Shown: positions 46,691 through 61,389, counted from the first letter of the stretch. The stretch is 64,000 nucleotides of DNA from Kryptolebias marmoratus (GCF_001649575.2 NC_051440.1:20160053-20224052); one strand, 5' to 3'. Numbers and translations: made by a program. Notes: generated by a model not told the origin, from the sequence alone.

Positions 46691-49600
46691 CTGAACAGTT
46701 TTCCCACTCCTCATTCGGCCACTTTAAATGATCCCGATGAAAGTGGTGGTGTTCTGGATCTTTGCACCCGTTTTGTCTTTGTGTGAGTTATATATTGCAT
46801 TTGTGAATGAAGTGACAAAGTCTCCTCAACGACAATGATTTTCATTAGTTTTCCTGAGCTCATGAAGTGAGCTGTCTTTATTACACTGCTCTTACAGGGC
46901 CCTAAGATCACAGCAGCGAAGTATTAGTTTTGGTTTTTTACCTGCACACAGTGTTTTTGCTGAGGTTTTTGTTTAAAAACTTGATAGGTTTCTAATTAAA
47001 TATTGAGTTTCAATTGTTTGCAAATCTATTCTGGTTACATTTACATTCCACTTATTACTTTTTTAGACAAATATTACATTTATTGATGTTTCTGTTTAAT
47101 ATTTTTTTTTAAAAAAGCATATTTTTCTAGTGTTGTTTAGAAAAGTATATCACCTTCAGTGATACAATCAAAAACTAACAGTTTCTGTGGGACTTGATGA
47201 CATTGTCCACACAACTGTGAATTATGTGGCTCACGTCTATTTTTTTGTCCTCCTAAGAGAACAAGAATGTGACCATGAAGGAAGCTTTGGTAGAAAATTA
47301 CTGAAGTACCACCTGAAGAGTCTTCATGTGGGGATTCAAAAGGACGTTTTTGCAAGTTCTCTCACAAACATCGCAGGAGAGGATCGCAAGATTTAAGGTG
47401 AGCTGATTCCTTCAGATTTTAATTGTTTATTTCCTTTACAAGGTAACAAGGAGAGAAAACTGTGTTTACCAACTTGTTAATTTCCTTTTATAACAGATCA
47501 TTGGTTCAGTTCTGCAACAAGGCCCTTGTTTTGTCGGTTTGGGAAAGCTGACTAACAAAAGCTGGACACTGTAACTGAAATGTAATCTTTGCTTGCAGAC
47601 AGCCATATGTTACTGCGGCTGCTCTGAGAGATCACTAATGAACAGGAATGTCCAGGGGGCTGCCTCAGAGATCCCGTATTAATGCTTGTGAGCATTGAGA
47701 GGAGGAATAAATCTGCACCCTGATCTCACTATCAGCTGTACTGGTCTATTTCAGTGAGAGTATGTTTTCAGATACCCCGTTACAACCATTTAACAAAGTA
47801 GCAGGGACTGCTGAATAAAAAGCAGCACAAACATGTGCAGTTGATCTACCGCAGAACAAATCCCAGGCAGGAGAACGAAGGAGGCGGTACTATTTTTGTC
47901 TCACCTTTTGCATTATTCATGTAAGAAATTACATGCCGGTCAATGGAATAACAGTAGAAAGGCCACGTAAGGAAGAGGGGAGAAAATGGAACATAAATAA
48001 GAGACGGCTGCAGTCGATAATAGGACTGATAGAGTCGGGAGCTTCAATTCATTGGCTGGAAGATTAATGGTGCAGAGATGAGGACAGCGGGGAGACAATA
48101 AGAAACAAAGAAGAGGGAGGAGAGAGAAAGGGGCACGAAAGGGAGAGATGGACAAATGTGGAAAAGAAAAACAGTGGACACCTCGCCCTGAGTTTATTTC
48201 ATCCTAAACGGCCATTTATGGAGTCCTGGTTTAAATATGGTAATAATGGGAATTCTTGGGCATATGTGAGCACTGCTTTATTATGCTGTAAACAATAACG
48301 GATTTTATGTGTGCATCCGTGCTTTGTCTGTGGTGTTCCACTTGTTTCTCATATCCTCCAGTAAAAAAAAACTAAAATTTATTGCTTATCGTTCTTTATT
48401 TCTGAATGTATTTACAACAAAACATCAAGCTGAACGTTGCACTTCATATGTAACTGTGTAAACAGTTTAAGAACCAGTAAAAAACTAACATTTTCTGATT
48501 AATTTTATGACTTGCAGAAGAAAAATGTGCTATCAAGGCAAAACCTTTATATTCATTACACATTTATACACGCAGTGGAGACTTACAGGCCACAAAAAAG
48601 CAGGGAATTGCTTAAGCATTGTTGGTGCATGCACTGCATAATTATACGATAATATAGATGACTTAAGGGCAGGACTTTTCATTATTGTGTGTAAAGCGAG
48701 AAGGAAAACTTTAAGCCTTTCTATACAGGAGATAGCTTGTTATGTTTGCACAGTAATTAAAACTGTCTGAGTTCAGTACCAGAGCAAATACTCTGTGGAA
48801 GAAGCACTAAGGGTACTTTTGATCACTGTAAATTCAGTGTCAGTGGAGCTTAATTAAGACACAAGTGAGATTAGTGAAAAGGGAGTGAGTGTTTGGACTG
48901 GGACAGATCCAGCATCTGAGCTGGAATCAAGTCAAATTGAAGCTGTTCTTCACTGAAACTGTTTGTCTGTTTTGTTTTTAACACGTAAGAAAATAAGTGT
49001 GTTACACCACCTATGTTGTGTGTTTTGTAGTGTAAGAAATGTAGCTTAGAGGAGAGGAAAAAAAAACGCTCATTAGGCCTGACTATTCCTCATAGACAGA
49101 TTACTGCTGACTGAGTGTGACATGGGGCAGCTGGCAAACAGTGAAGTGCCAATCATCCCTGACCTGGAGGTGCTCCGTCTGACCTAATCATCTCAAAGCC
49201 AGCTTCAGAGAAAATACACCGATCTCACACAGAACTGCGAACCTGCAAACCTGCAAACTGCTGTGCTCTAAGGATGCAAAGATGTTCATAGTGTTGGACT
49301 TGAAAGCATTTATTTTATAGATTGACTATTATTAAATGTTAGTTTGACCCAGTTTTTCTTTTTTCTGTCTTAGAAGTCAATCCTGACCTCAGTGGGGCTT
49401 ATCTGTGTCCAATTGTGAAAATGTGATTGTAGTAAGGGTTTTTGGCAAGACAGATGATTCCGCAGCTTTAAAAGGGCTCCAGATAAAATAAATACAACAA
49501 TTCAAACTCTTTTTAAGTCAGGGAAATAAAGTTGGTACCTAATTAAAGGTGGATTTTAATGAGATGAAAAATCTTTTGTGTAGGAAAGATATTTATCCTC

Positions 49601-52515
49601 TGAGGATCTCAGAGAAATGTACAGTTTATATATGAAGGTGAAAATAAACCTTCAAATGTCAGATCAGATGTACGATTCAATTAATTATTGAACGATAAGA
49701 CTATAGAAAGGACCAAGACATAAAAATGTGAAAATAGTTGCATTTGTTGCATTTTATGTTGGGAGAACAGTTTTTTTTATTAATTAGAAAAGAAGGTATT
49801 TAAACACAACTTAACTGATAAATGCTGAATGTAGTCTTATTTTTAATAAAAATACAATCCAGTAGTTTCAAAGTCAATTTAAAACTTTGTATTTTATGTT
49901 AAAAGATGCTGCAAAGATGGGATTTTTTAAAATAACAAACAGGGTAGAGGAGGGAAGAGTTTCACTCATTTAAAATTCACATGAAATAGTGCAAAAATGT
50001 GATCAGAGTATATAATTGCCTAAAATTATCACCTCTCTCCAACTTAAGTGGTAATCTAAAATTTTATCAATCAAAAATACTGCAGATTGTATAAAAAATA
50101 AATAATCAGACAAGACAGGTCACATATATTGACTGGGTTAGTAAATGACGTGCCTGCATCCAATAATAACCTCCTCATTTATCATCTGGTATATAATCAG
50201 TCCAAGTGGTACCTGTGTGGTTCTTGTGCTCGATTCATGGTCCTGAGCCCCAAAAAAGAAAAATTTGTATTGCCATTACATAAAGAATTAAAGGTTTATG
50301 ACACTATGTGAACATTTGTATTAGTTGAATAAAGAACTCTAAATTAGAAATATTCCATCCATCCATCCAGCCAGCCCAGCCTATTTTCTGTTTTCTTTTC
50401 AACAACATCCCCAATGGAAAGCAAAGCTACTTTAATGATTACATTTGTTGTATAACAAAAACAAAGCTGCTCCTTCACCAAAATAATTGCAGTTTTGAAT
50501 AACAAATAATCAACAAGTCTACTTTGTCTGCGACCCCACACCTATTTGGGCTGATCTTTCAAGACTTGCCTTTGTAATTTATTTTAAATAATTGAGAGCA
50601 TTTGTGTTCAGATATCAGGATGTTGGTGGTAAATCGCCCACAACGCCGACCTCTTTCTTGGTCTCAGGCTCACACTAATTTGCCTTTGTAAATCTACCCC
50701 TGAATGTCAAAAGAAACTTGATAGTTAGTGGCTGTGTGGTGGTGGTGGGCTGCCAGCATCATGACTTTTGGGTATTGTAATGTCTTTCTAAGGCTTAATT
50801 GGGCAATCCAATTAGAGCTCTATTATAAAAATCCACACTAAATTTAAGAAATGCATTGATGAGGGTTTGTGTATAACTTCAAACACAGCATACATTTTCT
50901 GTTGCACATGTGTATTTTCTGTTTGAAATTATAATTTATTGGCATGTTAAAAATTGGACATTCGCATCTCCATCTGACAGGCTAAAGATTGCCAGGTGTG
51001 ACAGGCTTTTTATTATTGGAGAAAAATGTGTCATGCAAAGAATCGCTCTGACAACCGTTAAACAGGGCAATTTCCAGAAGTGCCTAACATCTAAAAAAAG
51101 AGTATTGACCAAACTCCCATTGAAGGCACTTACTTTCTCCGATGCTTCCTCTCTTCACGTCTGTGTTGAGAATTGGAGAACTTTTGAGCTAGCAGGACAT
51201 CAAAGCATACAGATACTAAAATATACCCTAATCCCACTTCACAGTGAACATCTCCCTGACCTAAAACCCAGAATCTAACATGAAGCAATTTTCCATCCAT
51301 ACTAAACACGGAGCTCTACCCAACGCAGCTATTTAGTTAAAGAAAACATGTTAAAATGCTTAAGTGAATTATGGATCACAGGGCATATGAATAGTTTAAA
51401 AACTGGAGGCACTCAGAAATGTTTCAGAATCTCTAATGTGAATGATACCCTTTCATAAAATCTACAACAATCAATAATTAATATAAATTCACAATTGCAA
51501 AAAGACATATTAAAAAAATAAAAAAATGACTGAATAATCAAACAAGCAAACAATAGATCCTCGTCAAGGCAATGGCTAAAAATAAAGGTGATTTTATGAG
51601 ATGATACATAGTCATTTAAAGATGTAAAATCGTCTGTTAGAAAATGGAGCTACAGTATATTATAATAAATTAAATCCACAAACTCCAGATTAGTAGAGAA
51701 GAATTAGAACAAGAAGTGACAGCTAAGTCCTATTAAACATCTGAGTCTGGAATTATCTTTGCAGTTTAAGAATATGGTGTCATAAAGCTAACATTTAAAG
51801 ATATGTTTAAGGACATCTAAGAGTAGTGAAAATGTCTAGACTGTTAGAAATTATACTTTCAAATGCAATAGTAATAATGTTTAAGTAATATATATTCTGA
51901 TTACTGGATTTAATCAGTTATGATAAACAGACTGAATTGGCTGTACAAATAATTCTTAAAGATCAACTACAAGTACACAGATCTTATTATTACGGCACAA
52001 AAACATTACCTGCTCTTTAACAACTTATTCGCCACTATAACCTAATCTGTCTTGTACCAGCCTACTTTAAACACTAAACTCTAACCTTATTAGTTTAACA
52101 GGGGGTACGTTTCTCAGAATAAGCACGGCTGGAACCATTAGCACAAACAATCGTTCTGTTTCAAGATGTCCTAATAAACCAGGGGAGTGCACCAACATGC
52201 ATAGTAGCTAGTTTGCAACACTGGACACCTAATTGCTTTTGAAAAAAAAAACAAAGCCATTCACATGTAGTTCTACCTGGATTTAACAAATCAAAATGTT
52301 GCATAACTTTGTCACTGGACTACCTAATGTTAGCTCTGCCACTGTTAGGAATGTGCTCCGTGTCTGCAGAAAAACAATATGACACCATGGCAGCAGTTTC
52401 TGCTCTCATCAACATTCACTGTTTTTTCTTTCTTTCCCTCTAGTGAGTAACAAGCTAAAAACTCATTTTCAGGACATACTTTGAGGCAACTAATGTAATA
52501 AAAGTCCCTCGGATA

Positions 52516-52537
52516 CTAAATAAATAAATAAATAAAT
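52516..52537 (+). repeat. (TAAA)n microsatellite
   Basis: About five TAAA units. Confidence 0.85.
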
Positions 52538-53484
52538 TCAAAAGCAATTGAAATATGAAGAGTTCAGATGATGTGCACAGCAATGAGAGCCTGGAGTTAT
52601 CAGATATGTAATTAAACACATCTCTGTATGTGCATACATGCTGATAGACGAATTAAGGCATTGTTCTTTTCATAAAGAACTTTAAGCTAAGACGGCATGC
52701 TGAATGCGTAAAGTGGGTTGAGGCACATTTCTTTCTCCAGAATCTTTAACGTATAGTTTTTCTTTTTCCTGCATGATTTCTGCAGCTGACATTTCTGCTG
52801 ACCAGTATTCCCCAACTCTCTGTCCTCCTTTATAAGTCTATACCTTCTGTCTTTTATGGGCAGTTTTCCAGTGCTTTACTGTTTTTCGTTTTACTGAAAA
52901 ATACTAGACATTGACATTTAACTCCTTCCCCTAGTGCAGAAAAGTTAAATGATCCCCGACTATATTTGTATAAAGCGCCACTTATAATATAAACTCTTTA
53001 TGTGCTCTTTATGTTTGCTACGAAACAAATTTCAAGGTTCTGTGAGAACATGTCTAGCTAAGCGAGAAAAAGAAAGCCGATTTATGTGCTATATACTATA
53101 GCTTTAGCCCTGAAAGAATTTTGAACTCAGAGTGGAAAATTCTAAATATTTAGTGATAACAGGCAAAACTTAAAAAAAGCTTCACTCTTTCTGACTTCTC
53201 TTTGTTTTTTTTATCATTTTACTTATGAGGAGTGGAAAACAGAAATTGTGGAGAGACATGGAAAGCTTGTTGCATTGTTGCATTTCATATTTTACCACAC
53301 TTAAATAAACAGGTATGTGTCAGCAAAGCCTGACTTTTGCTGTATTTTTTTCTTTTCCGTTTTATCCTTTCCCTTGCTCGTTTCTTTTCAATTTTGCCAT
53401 TATACCTCATACCAACAGAAACTTTTAGACTCAATCTTTCACCTCAAAGAAAGCTGGACCTATGACAGCAGCTCTGCATGTTGT

Positions 53485-54120
53485 GTTGTGCAAAAGTCTT
53501 GAGTTACACCTCATTTCTTTATATTTTGCTTCCAATAAGCCAGATTTTCTTGTAATCTTTAGAAAGTGGTCTTGAGTAATAGTATTTCAGGGTTTTTTTG
53601 AAGACCTTTCAATGATTTCCTTTGGACTTCTGCAATTTTTATATTCATTTTCAGTCCAGTTATTTATACTCCATAAACTACCTCAGAAATGTTCGTGTTT
53701 GTTAAGCTTTTGAACGCTGACGTATGATTCGTTCAGGCATTTAAAGGCTCCAAAATTCTACTAGTGTTGTGTCGACGCATACCAGACAATTGATCAAAAA
53801 CCTATTTTAATTGCTTTTGCTGATTCTATGAAAAATACTTGAAAACTAAACAAAATCATAAGCTGTTAGCTGGACTTCCAGGTATTGCTCATCTGCTGTA
53901 GATATGTTTTAGGCCTGACAGTTCTTTAACCTTCTACTAGTAGACTTTTGTCATTTTTAAGTGCACAATAAGCTGATATAGTTAGGTGAAACTGGACTGA
54001 AAATGATGGTTTACAAAAGTAACCAAAGACCAACGAACTTAGAAAGTCTTCAAGAAAGCTAAAGAACTAATGATCAAGACCACTTTAAGTGATGAAAAGA
54101 AAGTTTGGCCCCTTCTAAAA
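53485..54120 (+). mobile_element. interspersed repeat, probably a non-autonomous DNA transposon
   Basis: The left part (gttgtgcaaaagtcttgagt, tacacctcatttctttatat, ttgcttcc) and inner blocks (aaagtggtcttgagtaatag, gaaactggactgaaaatgat) are wording I associate with a repeat in many fish genomes. I cannot give its superfamily or exact ends. An A run closes the region near 54120. Confidence 0.4.
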
Positions 54121-55530
54121 AAAAAAAAAGGTTTAAAAAATTAGGAGTGATTTAAAACTGTGTTTGAAAAAAGTGTGCTTAAAAATCTGTCTAGTGATGT
54201 AGCCAACATTTGTCTTTGTTTTCAGGTTGCAGGCATCCTTAACCTTAGAGAAAACTGCATTTTAATAACCTGTTTGACACCTGGAACCACTGTTGTACTT
54301 GTTTCTCATTTCTCTCTGTAGTCTTCCTGTAAAACTCCAACTGACAGAAAAGACAGAAGCAGCTTTGAGAAAGAAAACTTCAGGTATTAAACGATGTCAA
54401 AACTAATATCTCCTTAACACTCTCCCCTCCTTCACACTTCATCAGCTCCACACCTGTTTGGAGACCACACGTCCACCTGTTGGTCTGGTCTCAACACTGC
54501 TGCCAAAAACACTTAAAAGACTTTTTTTCTTTCACTTTTCTCCATGTTTCATATTCATGCAAGTATGCTTCATTCCACTGAGTCACCAAGACGACATGAC
54601 AAAGAAAGGGTAATTAAATTTGCCCCTGCTGCTTCATGTTTAGTCTCTCTGTCAGCCCACTGTAGCCTTGAAGCCACATCACAGCAAAAGGCTGCCACCC
54701 TTTGGCCCCACAGCACTTTCACGTTGATTCACTCTGCAAACTGCTTAAAATGGGGTCACTTCTATTCAGGAAATGACAGAGAAGATGTATTGCAGAATAA
54801 AACATTTTCCCCCCAGTCCAGTTGATCCAGGCAAGCTCAGCAAAGCAGTATGTTCAACATAACAACCGTTGATCGGACTGCATTTACAATTACCTTTTAT
54901 GTTTTCTTGTATTACCTGAGTTTGACTTGGTTTGTTTTTCCTGCCTTATTTTCACCTTTTGTCATTGATCCTCTCTGACATCTGCTCCATCTCAGCACCC
55001 ACGCAACAAACTCTCAACCAACTTGGTGGCATGGGTATTCAGTGGTGTCTGTGCATTTTAGTAGAGATGGATAGCAGCAAGAAAACACCAATGAATCTTC
55101 ATCATTGGCCGTCGCTGCTCTTTTCTCGCCCATACACACCCACAGTCCCAAGCTGCTCATTTGTCTTCAGGCTTTGTTTGTACATCTCAAACCTCACGCT
55201 CACTCAGTACTTTCCCCTTCCTCACTTCGGCTTTCTATCCATTCATCTCCACATCCATCCGTCTGTCCAGCTGACCAAACTGTGGAGACCTGGAGGGAGG
55301 CGAGACGATAATTTATAGCTCATTCCAGGACACTGCACCCACCTCCGTATACAGCACACCCACATTGTTCTGGAGCTCCCGTAAGTATGGACCAGGTGTG
55401 TGGGTTGTAATTTTATCTACCTGCAAGCGTATTGTCAAATGAGAGGTGGTAGATACCATACTGTAACAACAAAAATCAACACCTATCATAATGAGCAAAG
55501 GAAATGTGATCTTACTCACTTATAGTGTAC

Positions 55531-55962
55531 CAATGGTTCTTAAACTTTTTTATGCAGTGTCCGTCTTTGGAGGGAGAAGATTTTTCTCAAGCTTCTCAAC
55601 AGTATAAGATTGATTGCCAAAAAGCATTGTTACGACAAAAATAATCAACTAAACAAAATTTCCTTATTTTTTCTGTCAATTTTATTTGTTTATCATCACA
55701 TCTATCTAGGTCTTGCTCCATCTGAAGAGTAAGGAGTGGACCTACTCTCCACATGGCGCAGCATGTGGGCCATCTGTCTGATAGCCATGAAAATGAAGTC
55801 TGTGCCACACAAAAATAAATCAAACTGCGACAATGTCTAAACTTCAATTCTGCCTACAACCTTTGAAGGCCCCCCCCCAAAAAAAATAGGAATAGTCAAG
55901 CACCCAACTGTAATGGCACTGTGCCCCCCAGGGGTCTTCCCTCCACAATTTGAAAGCCACTG
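55531..55962. mobile_element. hAT-like miniature transposon (MITE)
   Basis: The left end is CAATGGTTCTTAAACT. The right end, reverse-complemented, is CAGTGGCTTTCAAATT; 11 of 16 positions agree, and both resemble the CAGTGGTTCT(C/T)AAACT ends of hAT elements. The 8-bp flanks are tagtgtac and taggaaac (5 of 8 equal), in line with the 8-bp target duplications of hAT. The 432-bp interior has no transposase. Confidence 0.55.
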
Positions 55963-56568
55963 TAGGAAACACAAAAATGAGACATTTTTGGATCTGATGC
56001 ACTGTTTAGGTTTTAGTCTGTGTGTTCTGTTTATTTTTACAGCGATGGTGAGTCTTGAAAAAGTCTCATGTGCTGAAAGAAGACAATGATTCGCTGTGTC
56101 ACAGTGGTTGCTCGGGGTCAAATCTTTCAATCTTATCACATCTGTGCCAATTTGATCTCTTTTTATGCTCATCACATCAGTTTTCTTTTTTTTTTTACCT
56201 TGGCCATCCAACAGCTGCAGAGTTTTGAGTCTATGGGTCATTTACCATGTACATATTACAGTCACTCCTTCATAGCTGCAGGTGGAACACCATTTTTATA
56301 AAATTTCCTGTGGCAAAATTACAGCATTTTTTTTTCTACATGAGAGAGCCAACACATTCAGAGTTTTCCATTTTTCATGGTACATTTCACACATTAGGTT
56401 CATAAAATGATTCAATCAAAAAAATACCAACGTGTCTTTTTTGATGTTCATATTTTCTGCTACACTTACAGTTGACAAAAAATAAATAAATGACTGACTG
56501 CAGCTTGTCATAAATATACTTTTGTTGACCTTTGCTCTTATTACTTTTAATTAGATGCTTGCTTTAAT

Positions 56569-56587
56569 CACACACACACACACACAC
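56569..56587 (+). repeat. CA microsatellite
   Basis: About nine CA units. Confidence 0.9.
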
Positions 56588-56814
56588 TTTACTTTTTTTC
56601 TGAAAATAACTAATGAACCCTTAAATAAACCTGTCCTGTAAATCAGATGATTGTGCTTGCTTTAGTAATGAACCAATACATTTTCCTATTGACCCAAAGA
56701 AAGGCTAAGACAGAGACAAGTGAGATAAATGATCAAAATTTAAATCTGTTGTACATGTACAGCTTGTACAAAGCTTACTTTGGTACTTTGGTTAAAATTT
56801 GTCCAGTGGATTGG

Positions 56815-57013
56815 TAGGTTAGGTGGCGCCAGTGTGATGGCAGCCTCACTTCTGTCAGCCTGCCCCGGGGCAGCTGTGGCTACAATGCAGCTTACCACCA
56901 TCAGTGTGTGGATGTGTGAATGAATGGGTGAATGACTGAATGTGGCGTAAAGAGCTTTGGGGTCCTTGGACTAGATAAAGCGATACACAAGTGCAAGCAA
57001 TTGACCATTTACC
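56815..57013 (+). repeat. teleost SINE-like element with gctttggggtccttgg tail
   Basis: It contains ggggcagctgtggctacaat, cagcttaccaccatcagtgt, gaatgaatgggtgaatgact, gtaaagagctttggggtcc, ctagataaagcgatacacaa and ends ccatttaccat. I know this run as an abundant non-LTR retroelement-derived repeat of teleosts. It is nearly complete at its 3' end. Confidence 0.75.
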
Positions 57014-60000
57014 ATAAAAAGCTGTTTAGGCTGCATTGTGGTTAAATTTCAGTTGAAGTTTATTTTTAGCTATTTTGTGAAACATCAGACTTCTGTGTGT
57101 GCAGGGGGGAGGAAGTAAACTGAGATATCCAAAGAAGCTTTTGAAAGAAGCTCTCTGCTCTTTGTGGAATTTATGGCTAGTGTGAGCTACACTGTATAAT
57201 AGTCTCTTTGCTGGTTATTAAGATCTTTTCCTATCTCTTCCCTTCTCTGTGTCTTCCACAGGGAGGAGCAGGGAGGAGAAGGAATTGCTTTTAAAAGAAA
57301 GATGTTGAAATTGAAACATTACTTCATAATAACAGTTTTTCCTTTTTACAACTACACTATCTTCACCAAAATGTCTTTAAATGTGACAGTAATGGCTTTA
57401 GATGGTAGCATAAATTCAACTTTGCCCTGCAAATTTACAATCTAAATCTTTACTTTTTGTACAAGAGTTGTAATCTGTTTTTACAGTGTGAACAAGTTTA
57501 TGAAAAAGAAAGGAGAGACCCATTCAAATTACACCATTGATTCACTGTTTGCAATTAACACACAGTTGATCCTGTCTGGGTTAGAGAGAATTAACAAAAA
57601 CCAATAAGAATTGGTTTTCTTCAGCCATCTCTGATCTCACAAGAGTCCAAAATGGCCACTTTGGATCCAACTTTGCCTCCCAGCCAGCAGCATCGACTCG
57701 GGTGTCAATATACCTGTAAACTTCTACTCACTCAAGTGAGAAAAATCTAAGCAGTCGGTTGTTTAATGACAGAATAAATCCAGGAGGACATTCAAAGGAA
57801 TTGATACTCTGACAAAAACAACAGAGGCAAACTGTCCACTGGAGTCGACAGATTTATAGACTGCTTGGTTGGCCTATTTAGACTATTAACCCAAGATAAG
57901 AATAATTACCTTCTTCTCTTTATCTCTGCAGTTTCACAGTCAATGTTTAATCTTAATGTAACATATCATTGCAGGACATAAAGTGTAATATATTATCTGA
58001 TGGGTGACAGGACTGGAAAGGCTCTAAAATGTGCCCTGATCAATAAACATTATGCAAAAGCTTCTAAAGGCCAAGGTCGCACATTTTTTCTTCTGTAATC
58101 AGAGCAATAACTGTGCAGGTTATGATGAACAATATATTATAGTATTATGATTATATTTTACTAGTATCATACTGGGGTGATGCAATGTGAAATTTTAAAC
58201 CTTTCTCAATAAGGGGATATGATGAGGAGCAGGATGAAGACAATTAGAGAAGATAGTGAAGAAAAGTTGGTACAGAGACACTATTAGAGGTGATATAAGA
58301 AAGGTATTAGGAGATTATAATGAAGCTGTAGACAGAGCTGCAGCAGACAGGGTATTTATTTTACATTGTTCCTTTAATCTTCATAAGTATAAGGAGACAG
58401 CATGTGTATGACCATAAAAACCTGCAGATAAACAATTTTATACCTTTATTAGAGGGACACAGTGGTCAAACTTTCTCTTACTGTGAAAGCTCATGCCTAA
58501 ATTCAAAAAGTAATTAAAGATGCAAGTTTTAACTTCTTTATTTTATGGTTGAACATCCATTTTTAGATACTGTCTCTTAAACGTTTCCTATATCATACCC
58601 AGGTTTGCAATCTAGACTGTCTTTTTATGTTGTGTCATTACTGCATGTACAGTAATTTTAGAGCATTTTAAGGTCCTTTATTAGACCTTTAGTTGTTAAA
58701 TTAGAAATGTAACACAAAATTTATATTTTTATTGCTACTGTCTCACAGAACAAAGTGATTTAATAAAAATGGTTGCATCAAAAGTCATACAAAAAAGTAC
58801 ATGCTTCACACACAAGCATAACCACACGGGTTCTACTTATCTGCTTTACTTGAACACAGTTTTGGAAGTCAACAAATTAAAGGCATACACTTTGCAGAAG
58901 CTTTTAATGAAGATATTTAAAGCAAAATTGAATTATTTGAATCCTCTCATAATATGGTATTACTGTATTACTACCAATTTATTTAAATTTTAATAAGTTT
59001 AAAGAGATCATTAGCACCTCACTAATTAGGTAAAATCCAGTGTAAAAATTGTCTGGGCAAATAAATAATATCTCTAAATTGCCAAGAAATATGCCTTTAA
59101 GTGTGAGTGCACTTGTCTTTTTGTCATTGTTAGCTCGCTGAGGGAATCTTTCCAGGGTCCAACTCTTGCCAAATGTCATCTGGGACAGCATCCAGCCTCC
59201 TGCATTTCTGAACAGGAGGAAGCAGATATAGCAAGTGGGTAGATGGAACAGGGCCTGGAGGAATGGTTTTGGCGTCTTGTATAATCAATACATTTGGCAA
59301 AAGGTTTTTACATGATCTTTGGAGGATTTTTACATGTTTTCCTGGTAAAAGGGTTTTAATTCTGTGAGATTCTCAGACTTTTTGCAAGCATCACTTTTTT
59401 AGGTGGATCCACAAAGTTCTGATGATGTTTGGGTTGGGGGCCTGTGAAGGTCATGGCAAAACCTTCACTTGTGCATTTTGATGCCATCTGTGGACTTGGA
59501 AACTTGTTTGCAATACAATACAGTCTGATACAATATGATATAATTTATCATCTTCTTCAGAAAATGTGTTTTGGATTTGTTGAGCAAGATTTTATGACCC
59601 ACCCATTTCATTTTCAGCTGTTATACAGCATCTGATTCCTTCAAAAACTTGCTTATATTTAAAAGCATTGACACATTTTTCTGCTGATTCTACTTGTTAA
59701 ACAAGAACATTGATCCAACTTTGTATCTACCAAAAACTGAGATGTAGAGGACACCAACATGAATGACCAGTGTTGATCCTGAGAGATCAATCAATTGGCG
59801 CCAAGTCGCTGTTTTTTGAACCGCATGAAGTCTTCAGGGATCAATGAGGAAGACAACCGAGAGGCTGTCTCACCCAAAGAGACACTGCAATATAGCAAAT
59901 ACTCAAGCTGAATGAGTGGAGGATAGAAATAAAAATAAAAAAATTTGTAGTTCAGTACTAGATACGTTAATGAATTGATATAACTCTTCTATATTATGCT

Positions 60001-61389
60001 TATTTGTTTTAATGACATTCACAAGTTTAAAAAGTGGGAATTTTAAAAAAAACTCTCAGTAAACTATAAAATACCTATTAAGAAAGTGCTACAACTAAAG
60101 TAAAACAGAAAATCCAAACCCTGCCGATCAGATTTTACACTTGTCCAAACTCTGGCAAACAAAATATGGATGAAAGCAGGAAATGTTCCTACAGGAATAC
60201 AAATGAGGTGCTTGACTCTCTCCCTGAGACACACAGAAACACAACATGCCCACATTGCGATTTTTATTTCATTTACTCACACTCTATCAATCTATCCATC
60301 CAAGGTGCCATTTCTTTATCTCTTTTTCTTGACAAGCAAATTCATGGGCGGTAAAAGATTTGGCTAGAAAAATGAAGAGACAGAAAAGGCTTTGGTTTTT
60401 CCTATGTAGTGTTTTCCAATCTTATCCCTTCCTTTGTTCTGTTGTAAATCAGGTGTTTGTGTCTGTATGAAACATGAGAAAATGAAAGTGTGCACAGTTT
60501 CCATTTCCTTCAGTCAAATAGGAGCTGCATTGCTTTTTTTCACTGGCAAACACAAAGGCATCATTAGAGTACACTGTTAACGCTCCCTGCCACATTATTT
60601 TCCAGGACCTTGTTCTCTAAAAGCACTCAGAAATTAAATACTTAAACAAGTCTGTCCCTATAGAACTTAATGCATTTTCCATCTAATGCCTTGGCCCATC
60701 AGCTCTACTTGTTCTAAAAGATCTCACTGCTGGTGTTATACAGGAAGAGCTAAAACAAACATTATAGTGAAATCATATTTCAATAGTTGTTTTATGATCA
60801 GAACTGAGAGGTACAGGAGGAACAATCTAATGCCTATACAAGATCTAAAGTGTAGTGAGGAAAAATCAGTTTCCTCACCGCAAAGGGATTGAAGCATAAA
60901 TCCAATGATCGAATTAGATCTCTTTCCATCCATTCATTATCTGCCACTTGTTCTGTTTCTTACTCTTACTCTTCTGTTTATGAATTTCTATTTAGTCCAT
61001 TCAAATATTTTAGACTTCACTGACCTGTCTCTAAAAGGTTATACCCACAAAAAAGCAACCAAAAAAGGCAAATACTTGCTAGTATTGTGTTTCGATTCTT
61101 TCAGTAATCATCTTTATTTAGCATGTTAAAGAAAACATAAAACCAAAAAGTAACAGTCAGCTTATAAGAGCTTATTGTTAGAAACTGTTGGAACAGAGCT
61201 AGCTAAAAAAAAATCTAAAGGACACGTAGAAAGAGCATTTTTCATTAAAGTGCACAAAAGAACTGAGGGTGAACTTGCACTGTATTTCTCCTGCAGTGGT
61301 ATTAAACCCAGTGTGAGTTGATTTACTCTTTTAATGGTACAATGTTCACTGTTTATTTCTTTCTGTGATATTTTCTAAACTTATTCTTA

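Noticed and set aside
51134..51188. Minus-strand exon-like segment (acceptor ...tgctag, donor gtaagt, open frame LKSSPILNTDVKRGSIGE)
   Set aside because: If spliced to the phase-0 exon at 40635 its open frame would be out of phase, and the frame that fits contains a stop. No family wording was recognised.
50910..51278. 122-codon plus-strand open frame
   Set aside because: I recognise no motif, its composition is that of translated AT-rich intron, and no flanking gene structure was found.
54932..55318. 128-codon plus-strand open frame starting MFFLPYFHLL
   Set aside because: It is Ser/Leu/Pro/His-rich, as expected from a pyrimidine-rich tract. It has no domain and no splice or start context.
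55837..56241. 134-codon minus-strand open frame starting MTHRLKTLQL, next to a gtaaaa donor-like site
   Set aside because: It partly overlaps the hAT-like element end, and its peptide shows no family features.
59120..59190. Minus-strand peptide RRLDAVPDDIWQELDPGKIP, protein-like
   Set aside because: It is short, ends at stops on both sides, lacks splice borders, and I could not tie it to any family. It may be a repeat fragment.
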